Source: Flavobacteriales bacterium (GTDB taxonomy: Bacteria > Bacteroidota > Bacteroidia > Flavobacteriales_D > Crocinitomicaceae). From it: a stretch of 64,000 nucleotides of DNA. A model generated the notes under the pieces. It was not told the DNA's origin. It worked only from the letters and a program-made list of their open reading frames with translations, and did not search any database. The position numbers and the translations under genes are program-made. Of the stretch, positions 1 to 9,700 are shown piece by piece. How positions within the stretch are numbered: the stretch's first letter is position 1; each line of letters opens with the position of its first letter. The DNA lies in contig CANJLG010000011.1 in assembly GCA_947475095.1 (NCBI GenBank), positions 1 through 64,000 of the forward strand, in the 5' to 3' direction.

Positions 1-1047
1 GAGCAAATTGGGTATCCAATTTTAATTAAAGCTTCTGCAGGTGGTGGTGGAAAAGGTATGCGCTTGGTTGAAAATACCGCTGAATTCGAAAGTCAAATGA
101 AATTAGCGCAAAGTGAAGCAAGATCATCTTTTGGTGACGATGCTGTTTTTATTGAAAAGTTTGTCGATAAGCCACGACATATTGAAATTCAAGTTTTTGC
201 GGATCAGTTCGGAAATGTTGTCTATCTATTCGAAAGAGAATGCTCTATTCAACGCCGACACCAAAAAGTGATTGAGGAAGCACCTAGTGTAGTGCTCACG
301 CCAGCACTTCGCAAAGAAATGGGTGAGGCCGCTGTCGCTGTTTGTAAAGCATGTAAGTATGAGGGCGCCGGAACTGTTGAATTTTTATTGGATGGCAAAC
401 TAAATTTTTATTTTTTAGAAATGAATACGCGCTTGCAAGTGGAACATCCAGTAACTGAAGAAATTACAGGTTTAGATTTAGTGGAATGGCAAATAAGGGT
501 GGCGCGTGGCGAAAAATTACCGAAAAGCCAAGACGAAATTGTTTGCAATGGCCACGCTATTGAAGTGCGTGTTTATGCAGAAGATGCTATGAATGGATTT
601 ACACCTGATATTGGTACACTTGAACGATATAGAATTCCAAGCGGAAAAAGTGTTCGGGTAGATGATGCCTTTTTGGAAGGAATGGAAATTCCAATTTATT
701 ACGATCCTATGATTGCTAAATTAGTGGTGTGGGGAAAAACACGAAAAGATGCCATCGCTCGCTCTATTGAAGCAATTGATGATTATCAGATTTCAGGCGT
801 TAAAACAACACTTGACTTCGGAAAATTTGTGCTGAAACATCCTGCGTTTATTTCCGGTGATTTTGATACGAATTTTGTCAAAACATATTTTTCAGATCCA
901 AGTGTTATGCATCAAGCAATGACGGAGGAAAAAGATGCGCTTTTGCACGCTATTGATAAAATCTGGGATGACATTAATGCCTTTAAGGAACGTGAATTTG
1001 CATCGAATGAAATAACGAGCTCCTGGAAAAATAAGTTGCAATCATGA
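1..1047 (+). CDS. accC: Biotin carboxylase subunit of acetyl-/acyl-CoA carboxylase, 5' end cut off by window
   Basis: The reading frame is open from base 1, so the gene begins upstream of the window; the first in-frame ATG (base 58) is internal. The glycine-rich ATP-grasp loop (ASAGGGGKGM) is at the very start, followed by FIEKFVDKPRHIEIQVFAD, the ECSIQRRHQK segment, and EMNTRLQVEHPVTEEITG with the metal- and bicarbonate-binding residues of biotin carboxylases. The C-terminal biotin-carboxylase domain (GHAIEVRVYAEDA) follows. The protein would carboxylate the biotin of a carrier protein with ATP and bicarbonate, the first half-reaction of malonyl-CoA (or propionyl-CoA carboxylase) formation. 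The last ~55 residues are an extra charged tail seen in some acyl-CoA carboxylase subunits. No carrier or carboxyltransferase gene is in the window, so acetyl- versus propionyl-CoA specificity is open. Confidence 0.9.
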   Translation, partial: EQIGYPILIKASAGGGGKGMRLVENTAEFESQMKLAQSEARSSFGDDAVFIEKFVDKPRHIEIQVFADQFGNVVYLFERECSIQRRHQKVIEEAPSVVLTPALRKEMGEAAVAVCKACKYEGAGTVEFLLDGKLNFYFLEMNTRLQVEHPVTEEITGLDLVEWQIRVARGEKLPKSQDEIVCNGHAIEVRVYAEDAMNGFTPDIGTLERYRIPSGKSVRVDDAFLEGMEIPIYYDPMIAKLVVWGKTRKDAIARSIEAIDDYQISGVKTTLDFGKFVLKHPAFISGDFDTNFVKTYFSDPSVMHQAMTEEKDALLHAIDKIWDDINAFKEREFASNEITSSWKNKLQS

Positions 1048-1093
1048 TAATTTTTCTTATTTCACATTGAATTTTAAGGTACTTTTACGACAA

Positions 1094-1101
1094 AATATTT
1101 G
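1094..1101 (+). promoter_or_regulatory. Possible -7 element upstream of sucC
   Basis: AATATTTG differs at one position from the Bacteroidota -7 consensus TAnnTTTG and ends three bases before the sucC ATG, which would make the transcript leaderless or nearly so. No well-spaced -33 TTTG is evident. Weak call. Confidence 0.25.
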
Positions 1102-1104
1102 CAC

Positions 1105-2319
1105 ATGAATTTACACGAATACCAAGGAAAAGCAATTCTAAAAAGTTATGGAGTTGCAGTACAAGAAGGAATTGTTGTTGATAAAGTCGAGGACGCCCTT
1201 GCTGCAGCAAATGAGTTAACAGCACTGACAGGTACGACCTGGTTTGTTATCAAAGCCCAAATACATGCCGGAGGCCGAGGAAAAGGGACAGTAGAAGAAA
1301 CGGGTTCTCATGGCGTAACACTTGCTAAAGGTATTGATCAAGTGGAAGAAAAAGTCCGTGGGATTTTGGGAGGTCATTTAACAACGGCTCAAACCAACGG
1401 TAAAGGAAAAAAAGTAAATAAAGTGCTTATTGCACAAGATGTATATTATCCAGGTGAAGCGGAAATTGAAGAGTTTTATATGTCAGTTTTACTCGATCGG
1501 GAAATAAGCAAAAATGTCATTGTTTATTCTACGGAAGGTGGAATGGACATTGAGCATGTTTCCGAACATACGCCCGAGAAAATTCATAGAGAAATTATTG
1601 ACCCACGTGTTGGATTACAAGGATTTCAAGCAAGAAAAATAGCCTTTAATTTGGGATTATCAGGCGAAGCGTTTAAGCAAATGGTGAAGTTTATTCCAAC
1701 CTTGTATAAAGCATATGAAGGAATTGATGCGGCTATGTTTGAAATAAATCCACTTTTCAAAACATCAGACAATAAAATTATTGCTGTTGATGCAAAAGTA
1801 ACCTTAGATGGAAACGGTTTATTCCGTCATCCTGATTATGAAGCCATGCGCGATAAAACGGAAGAGGATCCAACGGAAGTGGAAGCAGATGAGGTAGGCT
1901 TGAATTTCGTGAAATTAGATGGTAATGTGGGATGTATGGTAAATGGGGCAGGTTTAGCGATGGCAACCATGGACATCATCAAACTTTCAGGTGGAAATCC
2001 TGCTAATTTCTTAGATGTTGGAGGTACTGCTAATGCAGAACGTGTTGAAAAAGCATTTCATATTATTTTAAAAGACCCTAATGTTAAGGCGATATTGATA
2101 AATATTTTTGGTGGTATTGTTCGTTGCGATCGTGTTGCCCAAGGTATTGTTGATGCCTATAAAAACATCGGCCAAATTCCAGTGCCAATTATTGTTCGTT
2201 TACAAGGAACAAATGCCGTAGAAGCCAAAAAAATCATTGATGATTCTGGTTTGAATGTGCATTCAGCTGTCCAGTTACAAGAAGCTGCTGATTTGGTGAA
2301 AGAGGTATTGGCAAACTAA
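1105..2319 (+). CDS. sucC: Succinyl-CoA synthetase (ADP-forming) beta subunit
   Basis: The 404-residue product begins MNLHEYQGKAILKSYGV, the usual SucC N-terminus; the ATG at 1105 is chosen over an in-frame TTG at 1099 for that reason. The N-terminal ATP-grasp part carries KAQIHAGGRGK and the metal-binding EINPL segment; the C-terminal CoA-ligase domain shows NGAGLAMATMD, FLDVGGTA and INIFGGIVRCD. With SucD it makes the TCA-cycle enzyme that converts succinyl-CoA and ADP to succinate, CoA and ATP in the cytoplasm. Length fits the family (about 390-405). sucD is not adjacent downstream, as is common in Bacteroidota, where the two genes are often unlinked. The 3' end abuts a repeat block. Confidence 0.95.
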   Translation: MNLHEYQGKAILKSYGVAVQEGIVVDKVEDALAAANELTALTGTTWFVIKAQIHAGGRGKGTVEETGSHGVTLAKGIDQVEEKVRGILGGHLTTAQTNGKGKKVNKVLIAQDVYYPGEAEIEEFYMSVLLDREISKNVIVYSTEGGMDIEHVSEHTPEKIHREIIDPRVGLQGFQARKIAFNLGLSGEAFKQMVKFIPTLYKAYEGIDAAMFEINPLFKTSDNKIIAVDAKVTLDGNGLFRHPDYEAMRDKTEEDPTEVEADEVGLNFVKLDGNVGCMVNGAGLAMATMDIIKLSGGNPANFLDVGGTANAERVEKAFHIILKDPNVKAILINIFGGIVRCDRVAQGIVDAYKNIGQIPVPIIVRLQGTNAVEAKKIIDDSGLNVHSAVQLQEAADLVKEVLAN

Positions 2320-2330
2320 AAAACAACGCC

Positions 2331-2600
2331 GCTGGCCGAGTGATTCCGGTATCTCGATACAATCGCCCATGGCGACCACTCATTAGCGGAATCAGGATCC
2401 TACATTCCACAATATGACCCCGCTGGCCGAGTGATTCAGCCCTCTCGATACAATCGCCCATGGCGATCACTCGATTGGCGGAATAGTGTCAATGTGGTGG
2501 AGGCGGAATCGAAATCTTGCATCCCAATAAACGCCCTCGCCAGTCGAGTGTCCGCCGAAGGTGGATGTATCGATCCGCCATTGCGGAGGCGGATAAAAAT
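2331..2600. repeat. Interspersed palindrome-rich repeat block A (two core units plus a long tail)
   Basis: This fills most of the 2320-2688 gap and contains no credible gene. Core unit 1 is near 2331-2420 and core unit 2 near 2421-2484; both have GGCCGAGTGATTC, then TCGATACAATCGCCCATGGC, then a CACTCG...GCGGAAT segment. In the core, TCGCC-CAT-GGCGA forms a 5-bp hairpin, and GATTCCGCT can pair with AGCGGAATC, while CGAGTG can pair with CACTCG. Unit 2 is followed by a ~90-base tail (about 2485-2572) that recurs almost unchanged after core unit 4 in block B (about 5398-5477). Base composition is clearly more GC-rich than the neighbours. Confidence 0.85.
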
Positions 2601-2660
2601 TCACCAAAAACAAAAAATAAATAGGGTAAAAATAGGGTATTCCTTAATTATTCGAGCAAC

Positions 2661-2674
2661 ATACCTTAAGGTAT
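2661..2674. promoter_or_regulatory. Perfect 14-bp palindrome upstream of the orphan membrane protein gene
   Basis: ATACCTTAAGGTAT is a perfect dyad lying 15 bases before the ATG at 2689. A near -7 match (TAACTTTA, 2676-2683) directly follows it. It could be an operator; no binding protein is implied by the sequence. Confidence 0.35.
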
Positions 2675-2688
2675 AGTAACTTTAACTA

Positions 2689-4011
2689 ATGAAATTAGTT
2701 TTTGGATTTATCTTCTTTTTATCCTCTTATTTATGTTTTGCGCAAAGCATTCGGTTCAATAATTTAAATCCCTGCGTTTTTTATAATTATGAAGTGGACA
2801 AATTGTGTGTTATTGACGATAGCTCCCAAATGTTGCTCATTTCTTTGGAGTCTAAAAAGGTGGAGCGACGACCCATTCATTTGGATAAGCAAATTACCTT
2901 TAATCAGTTGCTGACTGAGTACGTTCCACTATCAGAGAAAGGCAGCCCCATTTATTTTGTTGATAGGGGGTGCGGTTACGTTTTGCAGCTAAGGAATGAT
3001 TCCATTGTACGTATTGACAATTCGTTTCATCATCGAAATCAATACGGCGGCGCCTTTTTCTTGCATGAGGGGGTTCCAAATATATTTGGTGGATACGGCC
3101 TTTTTTCGTCCAAAAATTTTATTACCAAATTTGATCCAAAATTGAAAGAGTGGTACCTTGACAACCAAAGTAAGCTGGTCGAGCCAGCTTATACATTTCC
3201 ATACTATAAGGACAAGGATAATTTATATGCACTTGTTAACATAAATGAATCATTTGATAAAACCAATTTTAAAAAACTTTGGAGATACAATCTCACAAAT
3301 GAATCATGGATTTTTGAAGGTCAAATCAACTATTTTGATTCAATTAAAGTTTCATTAAGAAAAGTAATAAATAATATATTAATCTTTAACACCTTTTTTT
3401 TGGAATTAGATTTTAAGAATAATTGCATCAATCGATTCAATCAAAACCCTTTTAATTCAATTTTGATTATTTATAAATTTAAAAATTATTACATAAAACT
3501 GCAGCATCAAACGATTTCAGATGTTCATTCTAGTTTAATGCTAATATATGATGAATCTGTATTCAAACGAGAATTTCTTATCGATCAAAATGTTTTATTA
3601 GTCACGGAAAATGTTTCTTTTTATGCGAAAGTTTTCGCTTTAATCGCGATCTTGTTACTTGGATTTATTTTCGTTATTTACTTTTTTATCCGAAAGAGAA
3701 AAAAGCAAGCTCCAAATTATACGATGAGTGAATCGTCCATTGAATTGTTAAATTTATGGGTATTCAAGCGCCATGGTATATTGGAATTATCGGATTTGAA
3801 TGATCTAGTGAATCCGGAACATTTATCCATTGAAACCATGAAAAAACGCCGTGAGGCCTTATTAAAGACTTTCGTTTTTGACATGGCAAAAAATTATAGG
3901 CTACCACCAAAATTCATTTTTACTGAAACTTTAAACCCAATGGATAAGCGCATGAAGGTTTTAACCCTACATCCCAAAATCATGGAAATAGTACTAAAGA
4001 AGGGTAATTAA
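2689..4011 (+). CDS. Single-pass membrane protein with large periplasmic domain and charged cytoplasmic tail, function unknown
   Basis: 440 residues. A signal peptide (residues ~1-19, ending LCFAQS) is followed by a ~290-residue periplasmic region rich in aromatic and beta-type sequence, one transmembrane helix (~310-332, VFALIAILLLGFIFVIYFF) and RKRKK, then a ~110-residue cytoplasmic domain containing ELSDLNDLV, ETMKKRREALLK and a C-terminal LNPMDKRMKVLTL. This layout resembles Bacteroidota one-component membrane sensors whose cytoplasmic part carries a winged-helix-like segment, but I cannot name the family. It stands alone between repeat block A and the LamG cargo gene and is much more AT-rich than the repeat. 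A sensory role is inference only. Confidence 0.7.
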   Translation: MKLVFGFIFFLSSYLCFAQSIRFNNLNPCVFYNYEVDKLCVIDDSSQMLLISLESKKVERRPIHLDKQITFNQLLTEYVPLSEKGSPIYFVDRGCGYVLQLRNDSIVRIDNSFHHRNQYGGAFFLHEGVPNIFGGYGLFSSKNFITKFDPKLKEWYLDNQSKLVEPAYTFPYYKDKDNLYALVNINESFDKTNFKKLWRYNLTNESWIFEGQINYFDSIKVSLRKVINNILIFNTFFLELDFKNNCINRFNQNPFNSILIIYKFKNYYIKLQHQTISDVHSSLMLIYDESVFKREFLIDQNVLLVTENVSFYAKVFALIAILLLGFIFVIYFFIRKRKKQAPNYTMSESSIELLNLWVFKRHGILELSDLNDLVNPEHLSIETMKKRREALLKTFVFDMAKNYRLPPKFIFTETLNPMDKRMKVLTLHPKIMEIVLKKGN

Positions 4012-4093
4012 CTAGATTTAGCTTATTTTTTTACGGAACTTCTTTGATTAAGTCTGAATTTTGAACCATGTTTAATTTAAAATCTAAGAAGTT

Positions 4094-5104
4094 ATGAAAA
4101 CAAGAAAAATATTAGTTTTAGCAATTACAATTATTGGTTTTGCAATAACATCCAATGCACAAATCCCTTCCTATGTTCCATTAAGTGGTTTAGCGGCATG
4201 GTATTCTTTTGATGGTGATGCAAATGATGATTCAGGTGGGAGTAATCACGGTACGGTAAATGGTGCAACACTAACCACTGGTAAGTTAGGCAATGTTAAT
4301 ACTGCTTATTCATTTGATGGTTTAAGCAATACAATTTCTTTGGTTGATCCATTTCTAGGAGGAACGCAAAACACTGCCTTCACATTTCATACTTTGGTAA
4401 ATTTTTCAATAAATTCTGCGCAAGTTATATGGTCTAAAACACTTTCTTGGGGTGAAATTTCATTTGCCATTAACAATTTGAATGAAGTTAGTTTTGGTTG
4501 GGCAAATTCGTTGACTGGGAATAAATATTCAACTATATACAGTCAACCTAATGTAATTCAACCAAATGAATGGTACGATATTGTTGTGACTTTTGAAAAT
4601 TCAGTTGGGCAAATCTATTTGAATGGGGTTCCTATTACTACAAATTTACAATGGACAGCCCAAGGCGGTTCTAGTCTTTCAACCACTCAGATTGAAACTT
4701 CTTGTGACTTTTCCCAAGATGCTAATAGTTCAAAAATCGGAACCTATCTAAATGGGTTATTTTTTAATGGAAAAATTGATGAATTCGGTGTTTGGGACCG
4801 CGCCTTGAGTCTTCAAGAAGTGGAGTCTTTATTTAACATTTCTTCGGTAGGTTTGGATGGGATTGAGGCGGGCCCACAATTTACTGTGTCTCCTAATCCT
4901 GCGTTTTCGCAAATAAATATAATTGCAGATCACGGTTTCGAGGGTTCTAGTTTTTATATCCTGAATCATATGGGGCAAACGGTATCGACAGGAAAAATAA
5001 ATTCGACCTCAGAATCGATTGAAATTGGACATTTGGTTCCGGGTATTTATATGGTAAGACTTGGTGAAAATAACAATCAAGCTTTGAAGGTAGTAAAAAA
5101 CTAA
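4094..5104 (+). CDS. Secreted LamG/concanavalin-like protein with T9SS type A sorting domain
   Basis: 336 residues. Signal peptide ~1-22 (ends SNAQ). A LamG-like jelly-roll domain runs from ~30 to 250: LAAWYSFDGDANDDSG at its start, NEWYDIVVTFENSVGQIYLNG in the middle and the typical closing GKIDEFGVWDRALSLQEV. The last ~75 residues are a Por secretion tail: FTVSPNPAFSQINI, a MGQTV turn, VPGIYMVRL and a basic end (VVKN). It should be exported by Sec, moved across the outer membrane by T9SS and anchored or released after tail removal. Such jelly rolls usually bind carbohydrate; the ligand here is unknown. No partner genes lie in an operon with it. Confidence 0.85.
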   Translation: MKTRKILVLAITIIGFAITSNAQIPSYVPLSGLAAWYSFDGDANDDSGGSNHGTVNGATLTTGKLGNVNTAYSFDGLSNTISLVDPFLGGTQNTAFTFHTLVNFSINSAQVIWSKTLSWGEISFAINNLNEVSFGWANSLTGNKYSTIYSQPNVIQPNEWYDIVVTFENSVGQIYLNGVPITTNLQWTAQGGSSLSTTQIETSCDFSQDANSSKIGTYLNGLFFNGKIDEFGVWDRALSLQEVESLFNISSVGLDGIEAGPQFTVSPNPAFSQINIIADHGFEGSSFYILNHMGQTVSTGKINSTSESIEIGHLVPGIYMVRLGENNNQALKVVKN

Positions 5105-5120
5105 AATCTGGTTATATTTT

Positions 5121-5267
5121 ATGGGAATCCATGAATTGGGTGCAGCCACAAAAATACTAGTAAAAATTACCGACCCAAATGGCAAAACTATCCCACGCCG
5201 AAAAAACACGGTTATGCTTTTCATTTACGAAGATGGCACCGTAGAACGAGTAGTGGAGATGGAGTAA
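5121..5267 (+). pseudogene. Orphan T9SS-tail-like fragment (48 codons), probably a gene remnant
   Basis: An open frame of 48 codons (start MGIHELGAATK) reads KILVKITDPNGKTI then VMLFIYEDGTVERVVEME. The pattern 'D-x-x-G-K/R ... fY-DGTVE+' is the end of a second style of Bacteroidota C-terminal sorting domain, seen on large secreted proteins. Nothing resembling a cargo domain or signal peptide precedes it, and it lies 16 bases after the stop of the LamG cargo gene and 10 bases before repeat block B. The simplest reading is the last piece of a deleted cargo gene left beside a repeat; a real 48-residue peptide is less likely. Confidence 0.5.
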
Positions 5268-5276
5268 TAAACAAGC

Positions 5277-5795
5277 CGTTGGCCGAGTGATTCCGCTCTT
5301 TCGATACAATCGCCTATGGCGACCACTCGATACTATTCCGCTTTCTCGATACAATCGCCCATGGCGATCACTCGATTGGCGGAATAGTGTCAATGTGGTG
5401 GAGGCGGAATCGAAATCCTGCATCCCAATAAACGCCCTCGCCAATCGAGTGTCCACCGAAGGTGGATGTATCGAGATGGCGGGAAATAGAAAAAATAAAA
5501 TATAAAAACATAACGCTGCTGACCGAGTGATTCCGCTCTCTCGATACAATCGCCCATGGCGACCACTCGATTAGCGGAATCAGGATCCAACATTCCACAA
5601 TATGACCCGGTTGGCCGAGTGATTCCGCTTCCGCCTTGGCGGATCGGTACAATCGCCCATGGCGATCACTCGATTAGCGGAATCAGGATCCAACATTCAA
5701 CAATATGACCCCGTTGGCCGAGTGATTCCGCCCTCTCGATACAATCGCCCATGGCAATCACTCGATTGGCGGAATAGTATCGAGGTCAGCGGGAA
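5277..5795. repeat. Interspersed palindrome-rich repeat block B (five core units)
   Basis: Core units start near 5277, 5333, 5515, 5609 and 5711. All carry ATTCCGC..., TCGATACAATCGCC(C/T)ATGGC and usually CACTCGATT(A/G)GCGGAAT. Units 5 and 6 are followed by the spacer GGATCCAACATTC(C/A)ACAATATGACC, as unit 1 is in block A. Unit 4 carries the same ~90-base tail as unit 2. The block accounts for nearly all of the 535 bases between the T9SS-tail remnant and the glycosyltransferase gene; short frames inside it on both strands are by-products of the repeat. Confidence 0.85.
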
Positions 5796-5802
5796 ATAAT
5801 TA

Positions 5803-6762
5803 CTAATCCTCTAATGCTAATTCGCCACACTTAAAATGACCTTCCGGACATGTATTGTGTCCGTGGAGGCCACAGGGTCGGCAAGGTAATCCAGCCACTT
5901 CTATTATTTTTGAATCTTCGGATAATGGACCAAAGCCAAATGCGGGTATGGTGGAACAGAAAAAGGCTGTTACTGGGGCATTCACGGCGCTTGCGAAATG
6001 AAGCGGACCTGAATCATTCACAAAGTTTCTTTTTGCATTTTTCATGAAGGCAACGGATTGCATAATGCTTAAGTCGCCTGCTAATGATCTTACTTCTTTG
6101 GTCGATTCTGAGATGATTTGGTCGCAAAGTGCTTTGTCGTTGGGACCTCCCATTAAAAAAATAGCGTGATCCGCGTCACTTAATTTCTCAATTAACTGCA
6201 ACCAGGTAGCAATGGGCGCTTGTTTGGTGAACCATATTGATGCAGGCGCTAAGCAATAATAAGCGGTGTCTTGAAATTTTGAAACGAAAGAATAATCATC
6301 ACTGGATGGATAAAGACTTGGTTTTCTAATGTTGATGTCGCAAAAGGAAGCGATTAATGTTAGATTACGATCTACCTCATGTTCTCCATTACCAATCGCA
6401 TGCTTGTATGATTTTGAATACAGAAATGAAAATGGATTTTTTTTGAATCCTATTTTTTGCTTCGCACCTGATAAAGCGCAAATTAATCCTGAACTTGCAT
6501 ATCGGTGTAAATTAACGATTGTATCGTATTTCTCCTGGCGGATAAGACGGATATTTTCTTTTAGGCTTACCCATTTATTCCCTTTGTCGAAGATAAATAC
6601 CTTGTTCACATTTGGGTGTCCACTTAGCAATTCCTCATTTCCTTTTTTTACCAAATAGTCTATCTGTATGTTTGGAAATTGCTCGTGTAAGTTAGCGATA
6701 AGCGGGGTAGATAAAATGACATCGCCAATGAATGCGGTCTGAATTAGCAGGATCTTTTTCAT
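5803..6762 (-). CDS. Glycosyltransferase family 9 (heptosyltransferase-like)
   Basis: 319 residues beginning MKKILLIQTAFIGDVILSTP, the GDxxLSTPL signature of the ADP-heptose:LPS heptosyltransferase family. The C-terminal half has FLMGGPNDKALCD and the nucleotide-sugar binding NDSGPLHFASAVNAPV. The enzyme should add a heptose or related sugar to the lipopolysaccharide core on the inner face of the membrane. The extreme C-terminus has a cysteine-rich stretch (CRPCGLHGHNTCPEGHFKC) that is common in this family. It starts at the base after the stop of the 1,094-residue cargo gene and so is probably co-transcribed with it. The exact sugar cannot be told from sequence. Confidence 0.85.
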   Translation of the reverse strand: MKKILLIQTAFIGDVILSTPLIANLHEQFPNIQIDYLVKKGNEELLSGHPNVNKVFIFDKGNKWVSLKENIRLIRQEKYDTIVNLHRYASSGLICALSGAKQKIGFKKNPFSFLYSKSYKHAIGNGEHEVDRNLTLIASFCDINIRKPSLYPSSDDYSFVSKFQDTAYYCLAPASIWFTKQAPIATWLQLIEKLSDADHAIFLMGGPNDKALCDQIISESTKEVRSLAGDLSIMQSVAFMKNAKRNFVNDSGPLHFASAVNAPVTAFFCSTIPAFGFGPLSEDSKIIEVAGLPCRPCGLHGHNTCPEGHFKCGELALED

Positions 6763-9700
6763 CTATCGTATTAAAGTAACAAATCCACGTTTGGTTATTT
6801 GTCTGCCGCCGGCATCTTGAACCGTTACTACATAAAGGTAATTATCGTTTGGTGCATCATCTTTTCCTCCGTTAATTTTTCCGTCCCAACCCAAATTAAG
6901 ATCATTGCTTTCGAAAATGATATTACTCCATCGATTCATGATGTACATGCTATAATTTTTTGGGTCAATATTGGTTAAAATGGGTAAAAATACGGTGTTC
7001 ACTCCGCTTGGGCAAAATGAATTAGGAATGTAAATTATAGGGGTGTAAACCAAGCAAAATAGGTTTGATCTACTCGTTTCCGAAAATCCATAGCTATTTA
7101 CATTTTCTTTTGCTTCAACATAATAGCAAATTTCTCCTGGGAAATCATTACTCAGAAGGACATCTTCATAACTGAGTTGATTTGAATTTACGCTACCTAA
7201 AGATTGACTAAGTCCGCTCAGGATATTATAGCTGAATACTTCGTATTGGTTTACATTACCATCGAATCCAAGATAAGGCGACCAATAAACATAGTTTATT
7301 TGTTGTATTTCATCGGCGACACCTTGTAATAAAATACTTGTAGCATGATTACCATTGGAGCCATCATAGCCGCAACTATCAATGTATTGTGTTCGATAGG
7401 TATAGGATTGAACGCCGACATTAACATCGGTATCGGTAAATGTCGAAAGATTTCCAACAACAGGAGAGCGACCAATTTCTTCGAAAACGGAGGAACTGTT
7501 TAAGCGCTGAAATATTACTTCTTTTACCCCTACGCTACCATCGATGTAAGCTGCTAAATCAATATTTTCGTTCATTACGCTTGCTAATTTAAGGTAATGA
7601 AATGCTGGTTGCTGTGGAATTGGGACATCAAAGCCAAATGGATTTGAATAGGCTATTTGTCCATTTGATAGGTTGGCACCAATGTAAATATCGTAGTGAT
7701 TTCCACCGATCACATTCACACTTGCTGCATTCCCATTAGCTGTTCCCAGCAGAACTAATGCCCCCAATTCATAACTATAAATTCCGTAGGAGCTGGTCGT
7801 CCAGCCTTGGTAAGCAGTCCAGCTTAAATCTATTTTTTGTTGGCACATGTTGATCGCTCCATTGAGTTGAACGGTTTTATTGACAGGGCTTTTCGCTGAG
7901 GTTTGAAAGGTTATTGGGACGGCATTGGTAAAACATGAATCGAAGGCTGCTACAGAATAGGAGTAGGGGCCTTGACTTGGATCAATAGCATAGGAATAGG
8001 AAGTATTTCCAATTCCCCAAACGGTATCGAGTTCAAACAATACGCCCATCGAATTAAAGGTGTAAACAACGTATCCATAGGTGTCAGCTTGATTGTTTTG
8101 ATTCCAAGTCAACAGTAAATTATTGTTGTTCGTAGGATCAAATCCAGCACTTTGAATGGTTGGAATAGAGGGAGTAAGCATGTCCTCAAAATCATCACTT
8201 GGAATGTTGGATTGAAAATCACAAGGGCTATTTGGCAGAACGATTTGGTAGCCAATGGTTGCGTTACAAATGGTTATGGTGTCTTTGTATTGTGTGGTAT
8301 TGTAGGGAACAGAATCTATTAAAGTAAAATTTCCTGCAGGATATTCTTGATAAATATGGTAGTAGCTTCCGAATGTAGCTAAGGCCGTTGGTACTGGTTT
8401 ATTCCATTGAAGAACGGCTGTTCCATTTCCGGGATTAATAAGGTCTAGATGAATGTTGGAAATCGTGTCGCTGTATTTGGTGATGTTTCCGTTGCACCCA
8501 GAAACAACCGCAATATAAAAGGATTGCGCTGTAGTAATTCCACTTAACGAAAATTGATTGGTAGCAAGTGTTGGAATAGAAGCTAACAATCCATTCTGAA
8601 CAGAATAAAGTTGGTAAGAAACAAAGCTGCTGATAGGGTCATTGATGGGTGTCCAACTAATAATTACATTTCCGGCATTATCAGTTTGAATACAATCTAT
8701 TTTTGGAGCTTGTAGAATTCCGGGATTTAGTACGTTAATTTGAATGGTGGCATAATTAACCTTGGGTATTTGGCAATAATTATCTTGTGCTCTAAAAACA
8801 AAGGTATAGGGAATACTCTCAAGCACATTACCATACTGATTGACCAAATGATCGCAGCTAGTCTGCCAAGAGAAGGACACATTTGCTTGCTGTATTCCTG
8901 AAAGAGGAAGGGATTGATTTAGCGCAGCGCAAGGAAAAACTTGACAGCCAGTCGCTGAGGTAAAATTGTTCCCAAACATAGGACCACTTGCTGTTAAGGT
9001 AACCGTTTGAGGGCTACCATCTTGAAGGAACTCGTTATCGTTTGCTATAACATTAAAAGTAACTAAATCTCCTGCATTAACGCTGGCAGTATACACGCCG
9101 CCGGCAAAAGGTGCAGTGAAAATTGGTGCATTGTTTCCTGTTGCACATGGAACAATTACCAACTGCATTTCTCGCTCAACTTCGGCGATCAAAATGCCTT
9201 GGCGATAGGATTTCACCAATACTTTCACAACAAAATTCCCAACCGTGAACGAATTAAAGGTTATTTCACCATTGGAAGAATTTATGGCTGCAGAAACATT
9301 AGATGGATTAACACTATTGTTTGGTGTAGGCGATGAAAAGGTAAATCCGGGTTCAAAAGGAATAGGAATAGGATTCAATGGTGGATTGTAAGTGCCTGTT
9401 GGGAAATTATTATAAGGAATCCCAAATTCAATATAAAGCGAATCTAAATCAGGGTCCACGGCATTCATGTTATATCGGAATGGTGTTCCAGCGCAACTTA
9501 CAAAATAAGGTGCTTGTAAAAAGGTGGGGGAATTATCTGTACAACCGTTATCGATGCCATGCGCAAACATTTTAGCACTGAGTGTAATGCCATATGTTGA
9601 GGGTGAAGTTATGTTTGTCAATGAGTTACTCCGCGCAAAATTTTCATAAGTGAAAATCCATCCTTGAGTAGGCGGAATGCCTTGAATAGTGATGGCTGCA

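Noticed and set aside
2431-2676. Plus-strand open frame of 81 codons across repeat block A
   Set aside because: It is almost wholly made of the interspersed repeat, has no recognisable domain, and the same kind of frame recurs in block B.
5157-5652. Several overlapping frames on both strands in and around block B
   Set aside because: They translate the same repeat in different phases (for example GRLYRESGI patterns) and have no start signals or conservation clues.
5277-5795. Possible CRISPR array
   Set aside because: Units are of unequal length, the intervening sequences are themselves repeated, and there are no cas genes.
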